Source: Treponema sp.
GTDB lineage: Bacteria > Spirochaetota > Spirochaetia > Treponematales > Breznakiellaceae
Reading direction: 5' to 3'
Assembly (NCBI GenBank): GCA_009781475.1
Contig: WQYB01000022.1
Span: 1-34,730 of the forward strand
DNA: 34,730 nt
Below, piece after piece: positions 14,956-22,210 of the stretch; the stretch's first letter is position 1, and the number at the start of each line of letters is the position of its first letter. The translations under genes were made by a program, and so were the position numbers. The notes under the pieces are model-generated. The model ran no database searches. It was not told the origin of the DNA and saw only the letters and a program-made list of their open reading frames with translations.

Positions 14956-15663
14956 TTAATACGCTGCAAACGGGATTATTTCGACAATTTGAACCCTAAA
15001 ACGCGCAGAAGCTGCCCAGCGTCCTGCATCTACATAATAACGCGGAAATGAAGCAAGGCTTATAAAACCTGTAACTTCTTTCGGGCGGTTTTTTTCACCT
15101 GCCTGCAAAAGGGAGCGCAATGCAGCTCTTGCTGCGTCTTCAAGCGCCATTTGTTTTACCGCAAGCCAACCGGGGTATTCTTCAAGAGACGAAGGAGCAA
15201 AACCAACAGCCTGAGCGTTTCTAATTGTTCCTGTGCGCCACACATGCATCCTTCGCTGATGCGAATCATTTAAATGGTAATCTGCCCAAACTCTTAAACG
15301 CATATCTTTTATCGAAGTATCTGTAACAAGTAATGCGGGATCACCGGGTTGAATCGAACCAAGCTGTTCAAGTTCAAGTATTTCATCGATTCCTCTTGCT
15401 CTCTCCCCTACTTCATAATTAAAAGACCAGCCAAAAACCATGGCTGAAAAGAATAATGAAAGTTCATCAAGCGCTCTGCGGCTTGCGGCAGGAACATCAA
15501 GCGGATATTCACTGTCAACATGACCTGCGTATATCGGCTCAAAATCAACATATACCTCGCCTCGAATAACATAAGGGTGAGTTCCAGCATCATTGCCTTG
15601 AGCAAAAAGCAGAAATATCGGAGAAAAGAGTAAAATTAACGGAATTAATCCCTTTCGAATCAT
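14956..15663 (-). CDS. Secreted hypothetical protein with Sec signal peptide
   Basis: The N-terminus MIRKGLIPLILLFSPIFLLFA is a clear signal peptide, with cleavage likely after AQG near residue 23. The mature part of about 210 residues is acidic to neutral and contains SRRALDELSLFFSAMVFGWS and AALRSLLQAG helices, and ends with alternating strands (RYYVDAGRWAASARFRVQIV). It has no transmembrane helix or lipobox, so a periplasmic location is expected. I do not recognise a named family; the sequence looks like the treponemal periplasmic hypotheticals with a duplicated alpha/beta part. It is divergent from the phosphoesterase lipoprotein gene. A GATAAT box lies five bases before the ATG and there is no Shine-Dalgarno. 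Confidence 0.75.
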   Translation of the reverse strand: MIRKGLIPLILLFSPIFLLFAQGNDAGTHPYVIRGEVYVDFEPIYAGHVDSEYPLDVPAASRRALDELSLFFSAMVFGWSFNYEVGERARGIDEILELEQLGSIQPGDPALLVTDTSIKDMRLRVWADYHLNDSHQRRMHVWRTGTIRNAQAVGFAPSSLEEYPGWLAVKQMALEDAARAALRSLLQAGEKNRPKEVTGFISLASFPRYYVDAGRWAASARFRVQIVEIIPFAAY

Positions 15664-15668
15664 ATTAA

Positions 15669-15674
15669 ATTATC
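15669..15674 (-). promoter_or_regulatory. -10 box of the secreted hypothetical gene
   Basis: On the minus strand GATAAT lies five bases before the ATG at 15663. No convincing -35 hexamer is found at 16-18 bases, so this is a weaker case than the other leaderless promoters in the window. Confidence 0.35.
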
Positions 15675-15715
15675 GGAAAATAAACGCTTTTAAAACACTG
15701 CTGTAACATGCATTA

Positions 15716-15745
15716 TTGAACAATTTTGCATTTTCTTTCTATAAT
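15716..15745 (+). promoter_or_regulatory. Promoter of the phosphoesterase lipoprotein gene (leaderless arrangement)
   Basis: TTGAAC (15716-15721), an 18-base spacer and a perfect TATAAT (15740-15745) lie six bases before the ATG at 15752. The transcription start is expected at that A. The earlier in-frame ATG at 15746 directly abuts the -10 box and so is unlikely to be in the mRNA. Confidence 0.7.
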
Positions 15746-15751
15746 ATGAAT

Positions 15752-17092
15752 ATGAAACAATTATTTTTAAGATTTATTTTATTTTTAACAGTAGTATTCT
15801 TTGCTGCCTTTACAGGTTGTTCAAAAGATATTCCATTAAATTATGATTTTAATACAGAAACAGGAAGGTACAGGATTCCCGATTATCCGGATGTTTTTTT
15901 TGCTGTCATAAGCGATACTCATGTTTATTGTCCATCGCTTGGTTCTTCCGGTTCGGCTTTTGAAAAAGTCATGTATTCTGATCGAAAACTTCTTTTGGAC
16001 AGCATAGAACTTTTAGATTTTGCTATTGATAATATAATCGCTTCCGGTGTTCAATTTGTCTTAATAAGCGGCGATTTAACAAAAGACGGCGAATTGATTA
16101 ATCATCAAATTATGGCAGAAAAATTAAAACGATTAACCGATGTTAATATCGCAGTCTATGTAGTACCCGGTAATCATGATGTAAATTGCCCTGATGCTGT
16201 AAGGTTTATAGGCGATTATACAGAATCAGTAGCAACCGTTAGCGGTGAAGAATTCGCTCAAATCTATGGTGATTTTGGATATAACTCTGCATTATACAGA
16301 GACAGTAATTCATTAAGTTATGTTGCCGAACCTGCGGAAGGTTTATGGCTATTGGCGATTGATTCCACAAGGTATAAGGAAAATGTACATGGGCAGCATG
16401 CAATAGTTTCAGGAAAAATCAGCCAGCAGACGGCAGACTGGATCGCATCCGTATTACGAGAAGCATATAGCAAAAACAAAGCGGTAATGGTTTTGCTTCA
16501 TCACGGTGTTGTTGAACACTGGAATGGACAGTTTAAACTGCATCCTGATTATTTAATCCGCGATTATATTAACTTTGGAAGATTTTTATCTTCTTGGAAT
16601 GTAAGGCTTGCTTTTACAGGACATTATCATGCTCAGGATATAACAAGATCGGATTTTAACGGAAAGTTTATTTATGATATTGAAACAGGATCTCTTGTAA
16701 CCTCTCCCTGTCCCATTCGTTTTCTTGAAATTAAAGATAATATCATAAATATCCGCACTGAATCAATCGTAGACAAAATATATCCGGGAACAGATTTTGC
16801 AGCTAACGCCGCAGCATTTGTAAAAACGACAGTCATGCTGGAAGCAGCTTCTGTATTAAAAAAATATTTTGTCTCCGATAAAGATACAGCGATTATTACA
16901 GACGCTGTAGGAGACGCATTTACCGCTCATTACAACGGAGATGAAGATCCTACCTTACGTCCGGTTCTTGATAAATCCAAACTTGGTCTTTGGGGACGGT
17001 TTATTTTAAGCCAGCAGCAGTATGTTCTTGATGGTTTATGGCAGGATTTAGAACCTGCTGACAATAACGTGAGCTTTAGATTGACTTATTAA
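15752..17092 (+). CDS. Calcineurin-like metallophosphoesterase lipoprotein
   Basis: Residues 1-23 form a lipoprotein signal (MKQLFLRFILFLTVVFFAAF, lipobox TGC with Cys 23). The two-metal phosphoesterase motifs follow in order: AVISDTHVYC (D55, H57), LISGDLTKDGE, VVPGNHDVNC, VMVLLHHGVVEHW and LAFTGHYHAQD. All five blocks and their ligands look intact. The C-terminal region (about 320-447) is helical. The enzyme should act in the periplasm on a phosphate ester or nucleotide; the substrate cannot be read from the sequence. I chose the ATG at 15752 because the promoter excludes upstream starts. There is no Shine-Dalgarno. The EamA-type gene follows 32 bases later. Confidence 0.9.
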   Translation: MKQLFLRFILFLTVVFFAAFTGCSKDIPLNYDFNTETGRYRIPDYPDVFFAVISDTHVYCPSLGSSGSAFEKVMYSDRKLLLDSIELLDFAIDNIIASGVQFVLISGDLTKDGELINHQIMAEKLKRLTDVNIAVYVVPGNHDVNCPDAVRFIGDYTESVATVSGEEFAQIYGDFGYNSALYRDSNSLSYVAEPAEGLWLLAIDSTRYKENVHGQHAIVSGKISQQTADWIASVLREAYSKNKAVMVLLHHGVVEHWNGQFKLHPDYLIRDYINFGRFLSSWNVRLAFTGHYHAQDITRSDFNGKFIYDIETGSLVTSPCPIRFLEIKDNIINIRTESIVDKIYPGTDFAANAAAFVKTTVMLEAASVLKKYFVSDKDTAIITDAVGDAFTAHYNGDEDPTLRPVLDKSKLGLWGRFILSQQQYVLDGLWQDLEPADNNVSFRLTY

Positions 17093-17124
17093 CGTTAGAT
17101 GTTAGCATAACAATTGGAGAATTT

Positions 17125-17538
17125 ATGTGGGTAGTTTATGCTTTATTATCAGCGGTATTTGCAGCATTAACTTCTATTTTGGCAAAAATAGGAATAGAAA
17201 ATGTAAACTCTAATCTTGCTGTAGCAATTAGAACTGTAGTAGTTTTAGTTATGGCTTGGGGTTTAGTATTCATATCAGGAAAACAAACTGAAATAGCAGC
17301 CATCAGCCAAAAAAGCATTTTATTTTTAGTTTTATCCGGTATTGCTACCGGTTTATCCTGGTTATGTTATTACAAAGCACTTCAAATTGGCGAAGCCTCT
17401 AAAGTAATTCCCATAGATAAGTTCAGTTTAGTTATTGGAATGATATTAGCTTTTATAGTATTAAAAGAAGTTATTACTATTAAGACTATAATTGGCGGCA
17501 TTTTAATTACTATTGGTACTTTAGTATTGATATTTTAG
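17125..17538 (+). CDS. Half-size EamA/DMT-family transporter
   Basis: The 137-residue protein has four to five membrane helices and a single EamA domain (ALLSAVFAALTSILAKIG, LRVLSGIATGLSWLCYYKAL in approximate order, then IPIDKFSLVIGMILAFIVLK and GGILITIGTLVLIF). Full-length DMT permeases carry two such domains, so this one should work as a dimer, as EmrE does. GGAG lies 6 bases before the ATG. Its last codon overlaps the stop of the convergent LRR/barrel gene by four bases. The substrate is unknown. This short form is common in bacteria and does not look truncated. Confidence 0.88.
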   Translation: MWVVYALLSAVFAALTSILAKIGIENVNSNLAVAIRTVVVLVMAWGLVFISGKQTEIAAISQKSILFLVLSGIATGLSWLCYYKALQIGEASKVIPIDKFSLVIGMILAFIVLKEVITIKTIIGGILITIGTLVLIF

Positions 17539-18503
17539 AATACTCTTCTTTTTATCCCGATAGAAAACTTATTGTAAAAATTATCAGCGTCGTTAAAATA
17601 ATACCGAAAAAATATTCCAAGCGATTCATCTTCGTCACCTATCATAATATTAAGCTCCGCAAAAGGAAAAAAGTAATTTTCTATCATATCATTTTTAGTG
17701 TTAAAGTAACCTCTGGACATTCCGCCGCCAATACTGAAACCAAAAAAATCTGAAAAATAAATTTCCAAAAAACTTCCGAAATAAAAACCATAGGTTATTC
17801 CAATATCCTCAAAATACGGATATGTTATACCAAAAAAACCGCCGCCTTCACCTGCAAGTCCTATTGTCAAATTACCAATATTAGTAATAAAGCCAAAGTG
17901 CATGCCAGACCTTGGAAGTAATGAACTGGGACCATAATCCCAAAGATTAAGACTTATAGAAAAACCTCCATAAGGTTCCATAAAAAAGGAATTAGGAGCT
18001 TTAACAGGTGCGGTTGTTACTGCGGGAATATCTTCTATATTCGCAGAAGCAGTAACTGTCTGCATGTTCCATTTGCCGTCACTGAATATGTAGGTTCCGG
18101 CTCTTCGCCCGTTTTCAATATAAAAACCGGCAAATCCAAAATCGAAAGAATCGTCGAACATTGTAACATTTGTACCAATGGTAATTCTTGTAATTTCATT
18201 TTCTAAAAATGCTTGTCTTCCGATAAGAATAACGTTTATTGGAATTGTTACGCTTTTAAATCCATATTTATAAAACGCTCTTTCTCCGATTGCTACAACT
18301 GTCATTCTTCTTATTTGTTTTGGAATATTTACATCGGCTCTTGTTCCGTTGTACCCGGTAATTTGTAACGCCGAACTATCCCCGATAATTTCCACAACAA
18401 AATCACTTTCATTATTAAATGGCTGACTGGCGCGTTCTTCTGCGTTTATTATAAATACTGTAATTAAAAATAGAATTGAAAATATTATACTTTTTTTATT
18501 CAT
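17535..18503 (-). CDS. BspA-type leucine-rich-repeat protein with C-terminal outer-membrane barrel
   Basis: A signal peptide (MNKKSIIFSILFLITVFIINA, cleavage near 21) precedes a short LRR_5/BspA region (about 50-120) with the typical units VAIGERAFYKYGFKSVTIP, LIGRQAFLENEITRITIG and FDDSFDFGFAGFYIENGRR. A Thr/Pro-rich linker leads to a Gly- and aromatic-rich beta domain (about 170-322: MEPYGGFSISLNLWDYG, AGEGGGFFGITYPYF, FGFSIGGGMSRGYF). It ends in RRVF, with the terminal Phe typical of outer-membrane barrels. LRR_5 proteins are abundant in treponemes and act at the surface in adhesion. The last 25 bases before the ATG follow the stop of the cyclase-like gene, so the two are probably co-transcribed. 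Confidence 0.75.
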   Translation of the reverse strand: MNKKSIIFSILFLITVFIINAEERASQPFNNESDFVVEIIGDSSALQITGYNGTRADVNIPKQIRRMTVVAIGERAFYKYGFKSVTIPINVILIGRQAFLENEITRITIGTNVTMFDDSFDFGFAGFYIENGRRAGTYIFSDGKWNMQTVTASANIEDIPAVTTAPVKAPNSFFMEPYGGFSISLNLWDYGPSSLLPRSGMHFGFITNIGNLTIGLAGEGGGFFGITYPYFEDIGITYGFYFGSFLEIYFSDFFGFSIGGGMSRGYFNTKNDMIENYFFPFAELNIMIGDEDESLGIFFRYYFNDADNFYNKFSIGIKRRVF

Positions 18504-18528
18504 ATATGCTTCTTTTATTAAAAATATA

Positions 18529-20031
18529 TTACTTCTTTCCTGAGTACAGTGTAAATTCCATTTTTTCTTTATTCTGCAAAAGCATATTCAACCACATATT
18601 TTTTCTCTTGGTAATTTCTTTGCTCTTTCGTCCTATACCGCGCATCTTTTCATAAATTTGCAAACCGTTTTTGGAAGCTGCCCATGTTTTAAAATGTTCT
18701 CCGAAAATATGCGCAGCTTTTTCATCAATTTCTTTATCAATTTGTTTTTCGAAAGCATCCAGCAAGAGCTGATACTTTTCTGTAATGCCTTTTAAATAAT
18801 CAAGAATCAATCTGTCAAAAGAAGGAATTTGTTCGCTGACATCAATAAGATGACGTAAAAATTCTACCGCAGAATAATAATCTTCGTTCACGCAATATGC
18901 CTTCATTGCAAGGCGGCAAAGTGTTATATATGATTCATTTGTAATGGTCTGCATACTGTTTATAGGTACTGACGGAACTACAGAAAACTTGGGCATGGTC
19001 TGTGCTACTTTTGTAAGCAGTTCCATTAAATCCTGATATATTCTCTGTTCCCATAAATTTTCACGGATAGACGAAAAAAGCCTTGTAATATCATCTGCAA
19101 ATTTTTCTTTGTACCTTTCGCTTTTTTCAAAAACAACTTCGCAGGTAGGAATCATTACTCCTTTAAACTCAATATGCCCCGTATCAAAAAAGTAAATGGA
19201 ATTATTTTGAGTCAGAATACATTTACTTGCTGCATCCTCTTTTTCGTAATTCATCATTACCTGTTTTGCAATCATTACCCTTGAATCCTTGGGTGATAAT
19301 TCATTTGCTCTTGTCTGCAATCTTGCGCCGGAGTTAAGAAGGAAACCCGCAAGATTTCCCCTCTCTGTAATGATGAGCGGACTTTGCGTATTACCTCCGG
19401 TAATTCCTCCTGTGATTTTAAAAATCGGCAGGGCTTCAGCATTGCCTGTGCGTTTTGTAGGTATCGAAGGATCGTTTACATTATTGGTTTTTCCAAAATA
19501 ATCGATTATACAAAGAGTAACCATTAAAGCGTCTGTAGCGCTTGCCGCAACAACGACAATTTCATCACCTCGTTCTCTTTGGCTGATTGCGCCGCATTGT
19601 GTGGAAATGCGTTTTATCTCATTTTCTATCGCCCAATCCAGAGTATGCATCATTGATAAATTTTTTCTGGATTCCATGCAAAACTTTGTATAACCGTGAA
19701 TGTCAAGCATTGCAACATAAAGGTTGGAAATTTGTAATGTTTTTTTAATATCTCCGGCTTCGGGAAAATCTCTGTCAGGAATAACCATTTCCTTCCAAAG
19801 TTTTTTATGGGTATTCGGGCATATTGCAGAAAAGAAACCCCAATTCATACGTTTAAGCAGCAGAAAAGCCTTCATTATAACAGCATGAGTCCATTTATCC
19901 CGCAATGCAGGCGCTACCAGCTCTTTTAATTTCGAAAAAGTTACAATCTCTTTTGACACAATTTTATCGTAAAGAAACGAGAAAAGTTCATATTCCGTCA
20001 TACCGCTGTTATATTCGCTAATGTCCTTCAC
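18529..20031 (-). CDS. Class III nucleotide cyclase-like protein
   Basis: A 500-residue soluble protein. Residues 104-170 hold the class III cyclase core: YVAMLDIHGYTKFC with the first metal Asp D110 (DIxGFT-type) and ISQRERGDEIVVVAASATDA with the second Asp D156. A flanking strand (IFKITGGITGG, about 206) follows. The substrate-choosing and transition-state residues cannot be assigned with confidence, so activity is open. The N-terminal 95 residues are helical (FSFLYDKIVSKEIVTFSKL), and the C-terminal 200 residues are an all-helical region of unknown role. The GTG start has only a weak GGG upstream; TATAAT lies 17 bases before it. It is divergent from the TPR gene and may be co-transcribed with the LRR/barrel gene. 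Confidence 0.7.
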   Translation of the reverse strand: MKDISEYNSGMTEYELFSFLYDKIVSKEIVTFSKLKELVAPALRDKWTHAVIMKAFLLLKRMNWGFFSAICPNTHKKLWKEMVIPDRDFPEAGDIKKTLQISNLYVAMLDIHGYTKFCMESRKNLSMMHTLDWAIENEIKRISTQCGAISQRERGDEIVVVAASATDALMVTLCIIDYFGKTNNVNDPSIPTKRTGNAEALPIFKITGGITGGNTQSPLIITERGNLAGFLLNSGARLQTRANELSPKDSRVMIAKQVMMNYEKEDAASKCILTQNNSIYFFDTGHIEFKGVMIPTCEVVFEKSERYKEKFADDITRLFSSIRENLWEQRIYQDLMELLTKVAQTMPKFSVVPSVPINSMQTITNESYITLCRLAMKAYCVNEDYYSAVEFLRHLIDVSEQIPSFDRLILDYLKGITEKYQLLLDAFEKQIDKEIDEKAAHIFGEHFKTWAASKNGLQIYEKMRGIGRKSKEITKRKNMWLNMLLQNKEKMEFTLYSGKK

Positions 20032-20097
20032 TTTTATACCCAGTAATCATTATACTATACTTCTGAATAAAATAATAGTATGCGGGCAAAAAATCGG

Positions 20098-20126
20098 TTG
20101 TTTATCACGTCTTTCTAAGATACAAT
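20098..20126 (+). promoter_or_regulatory. Promoter of the TPR gene (near-leaderless)
   Basis: TTGTTT (20098-20103), a 17-base spacer and TACAAT (20121-20126) lie nine bases before the GTG start at 20136, giving a predicted leader of zero to three bases. No Shine-Dalgarno is present. Confidence 0.5.
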
Positions 20127-20135
20127 TATAGATCT

Positions 20136-20651
20136 GTGGAAACCGCAATAAGATTAAATAATTCAGCTGTTGCTCTAACCGAGGCAAACCGCCCTTTTGA
20201 GGCGATTCCGCTTTTCCGTGAAGCCCTGGTTTTAGAACCTAAAAACCCGCTTTTATGGCTAAATTTGGGTATAGCTCAGCAAAAAACGGGTGAATACACA
20301 GAAGCGATAGACAGTTTTCAGCAATCTCTTTTTATAAACAGCGATTTAACTGAAGCGTGGCATTCTCTTGGTTTAATTTATTATGAACTAAGTGAATTTG
20401 AGCTTGCTTCAGAATGTTATATTTCTGCTTTATCGCAAAATGAGAATGATCCAAAAATATGGAATAATTTAGGTGTCGTATATTTCAACATAAACAATTT
20501 TGAAGAAGCCCGCAATTGTTTTGAAAAATCGGTAAGTTTGTGCCCTCAATATTATGACGCTCTTTTTAATTTACGGGATGCATGCAGAGAACTGGGTGAT
20601 TTCCGTGCTGCGGCAGAATTTGAACGTATACTTTCAAAATTAGATATTTGA
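20136..20651 (+). CDS. Tetratricopeptide-repeat protein
   Basis: The 171-residue protein consists almost wholly of TPR units. Units are visible at about 5-38 (NNSAVALTEANRPFEAIPLF), 39-72 (PLLWLNLGIAQQKTGEYTEA), 73-106 (TEAWHSLGLIYYELSEFELA) and 107-140 (PKIWNNLGVVYFNINNFEEA), with the usual G/A-Y-F spacing, and a partial one at 141-165. There is no signal peptide, so it is probably cytoplasmic and mediates protein contacts. The start is a GTG without a Shine-Dalgarno, placed just after a promoter. The YmdB-type phosphoesterase gene follows 21 bases later with its own site, so the two probably form an operon. Confidence 0.88.
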   Translation: METAIRLNNSAVALTEANRPFEAIPLFREALVLEPKNPLLWLNLGIAQQKTGEYTEAIDSFQQSLFINSDLTEAWHSLGLIYYELSEFELASECYISALSQNENDPKIWNNLGVVYFNINNFEEARNCFEKSVSLCPQYYDALFNLRDACRELGDFRAAAEFERILSKLDI

Positions 20652-20672
20652 ACTAATTATCCTGGAGTGTTA

Positions 20673-21476
20673 ATGAAAATTCTTTATGTAGCGGAACTTG
20701 TCGGCAAAACAGGTGTCTATGTTATTAAAAAGGCTTTGGATGAAGTTAAAAAACGCTACCCTTGGGACTTTTTAATAGTAAATGCTGATGGTGCTACAGG
20801 AGGAAACGGTCTTGGCAGAAGTCATGCTGCCTACATTCAAAAACTGGGCGCTAATGTAATTACACTTGGTGAATGCTGCTTTTATAAAAAAGATCTGACA
20901 GAAAATATGGACAAAGCGCCTTTTGTACTGCGTCCTGAAAATTTAAATCCTGATGCTCCGGGTATTGGCGCTAAAGTTTTTAAATTATCCTCGCCGCAGG
21001 GAAAAAATGATAAAATCGCCGTTGCTGTTTTACTCGGACAGAATGGTTTTACAAGACTGCATGCAAACAGTCCTTTTGCTTTACTGCCGTCACTGCTTGA
21101 AAAACTGAAAAAACAAACTTCGTATATTATTGTAGATTTTCATGCACAGGCAAGCGCGGAAAAGAAAACATTATTTTTCGCCGCTGACGGCTTTTGTTCT
21201 GCAGTTATAGGTTCGCACACGAGGGTTCAAACTGCAGATGAAACAATTATGACAGGCGGTACTGCGGTAATAAGCGATGCAGGGCGGACAGGAAGCCAGT
21301 TATCTGTCGGCGGATGTGAAATAAACTCCCGAGTTAAAGAATACCTAACCGGCATCCCTGACTGGACAAAAGATACATGGGATGCTCTTGAACTTCAAGG
21401 AGTGTATCTTAACATCGGCAAAGACGGCAAGGCAAGATCGATAGAGCGCGTACGGCACAAAGTCGAACAAGACTAA
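20673..21476 (+). CDS. YmdB-type (TIGR00282) metallophosphoesterase with altered metal ligands
   Basis: The sequence follows the YmdB family closely from end to end (ILYVAELVGKTGVYVIK, WDFLIVNADGATGGNG, VLRPENLNPDAPG, YIIVDFHAQASAEKK, IGSHTRVQTADETIM, TGGTAVISDAGRTGSQ). YmdB of Bacillus hydrolyses cyclic nucleotides with a two-iron centre. Here the positions matching the usual ligands are changed: the GDIVG Asp is E8, the NGEN Glu is D39, the GNH Asn-His is E67-C68, and the THTHVQ second His is R184, while H157 and H182 remain. Activity or metal preference may differ. I chose the ATG at 20673 because CTGGAG lies 6 bases before it. The length (267 residues) is normal. It follows the TPR gene on the same strand. 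Confidence 0.85.
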   Translation: MKILYVAELVGKTGVYVIKKALDEVKKRYPWDFLIVNADGATGGNGLGRSHAAYIQKLGANVITLGECCFYKKDLTENMDKAPFVLRPENLNPDAPGIGAKVFKLSSPQGKNDKIAVAVLLGQNGFTRLHANSPFALLPSLLEKLKKQTSYIIVDFHAQASAEKKTLFFAADGFCSAVIGSHTRVQTADETIMTGGTAVISDAGRTGSQLSVGGCEINSRVKEYLTGIPDWTKDTWDALELQGVYLNIGKDGKARSIERVRHKVEQD

Positions 21477-21482
21477 GATAAA

Positions 21483-21580
21483 TTTTTACCACAAACCACA
21501 CGAAATGTACCTTGCGGTACATTCACGAACCCTTAATTAGATAAAATTTTGTGATGGTTCGAGTGGTTCGTGGTTAAAAT
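21483..21580. repeat. Imperfect inverted-repeat element with nested perfect hairpin
   Basis: The ends TTTTACCACAAACCACACGAA and its degenerate complement (GAGTGGTTCGTGGTTAAAAT) enclose about 95 bases. Inside is a perfect hairpin ATGTACC-TTGC-GGTACAT (21505-21522). The element lies between the convergent YmdB-type and Hsp20 genes and belongs to the same general type as the CACGGAG elements (purine-rich arms starting TACCACA). It may act as a transcription stop. Confidence 0.6.
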
Positions 21581-21599
21581 AAAAAAAATAATTTTGGTT

Positions 21600-22163
21600 T
21601 TACATTCCTTCTTTGATGATTTCAATCTTTATGCCGTCATTTTGTTCGACTTCGTCTTTCGGCGGAATATTAACACGCAGGATTCCGTTTTTATATACAG
21701 CTTTAACATTTTCCTGAGCATATTTATCCAAAGGCACATAATATTTTTGTTTTTCAATATCTTTCATTTTTAAACGGCGTTTAAAATAACGAATATTTTC
21801 TTCTGATTGACAGCTTACAGCGTTTTCATTCGATGTATTCTCTTTCGATATGTTATCTATTTTGGCGGAAAACACCATGTAATCTCCCTGGAACGAAAGA
21901 TTTATATCTTTTTCGTTAAAACCTGCCAGGGCAAATTCAAAAACTAAAGACCTGTCTTCTGTCATAAAAACATTCATCGGCGGATATGAATAATTCGGAT
22001 AATAATCTGTGTTTTCGTCGATAAAATGCTTGTCAAAAGTGAAAGTCCCTGGAAAATCTCTAAAATCAAATTTTCTGTGAAAATCATCTGAAAAGTTCCG
22101 GGTTGTTTCGAAAATTTCATCAAAAATACTGCCCAGATCCATATAATTTCTGCTGCCTTTCAT
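21600..22163 (-). CDS. Small heat shock protein (Hsp20/alpha-crystallin family)
   Basis: The alpha-crystallin domain spans about 60-175: SYPPMNVFMTEDRSLVFEFAL, GFNEKDINLSFQGDYMVFSA, RYFKRRLKMKDIEKQKYYVP, and the strand signature VKAVYKNGILRVNIPPKDE with the C-terminal IEIIKEG. Such proteins are ATP-independent holdases that bind unfolding proteins and form oligomers. The N-terminal 55 residues are Phe-rich (DEIFETTRNFSDDFHRKFDF), as usual. At 187 residues it is slightly longer than average because of a Ser/Asn/Glu insert near 107-120. TAGGAG precedes the ATG. It follows the DUF2339 gene by 47 bases and is probably read from the same transcript. No CIRCE-like element is seen. Confidence 0.9.
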   Translation of the reverse strand: MKGSRNYMDLGSIFDEIFETTRNFSDDFHRKFDFRDFPGTFTFDKHFIDENTDYYPNYSYPPMNVFMTEDRSLVFEFALAGFNEKDINLSFQGDYMVFSAKIDNISKENTSNENAVSCQSEENIRYFKRRLKMKDIEKQKYYVPLDKYAQENVKAVYKNGILRVNIPPKDEVEQNDGIKIEIIKEGM

Positions 22164-22210
22164 AAAAAACTCCTACTTATAAATTACGAAAGAATTAGCT
22201 GAAAGTCAAA

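Noticed and set aside
17125-17538. Truncated EamA permease (pseudogene)
   Set aside because: Single-domain EamA proteins of about 140 residues are a normal, dimeric form, and the gene has a good start and stop.
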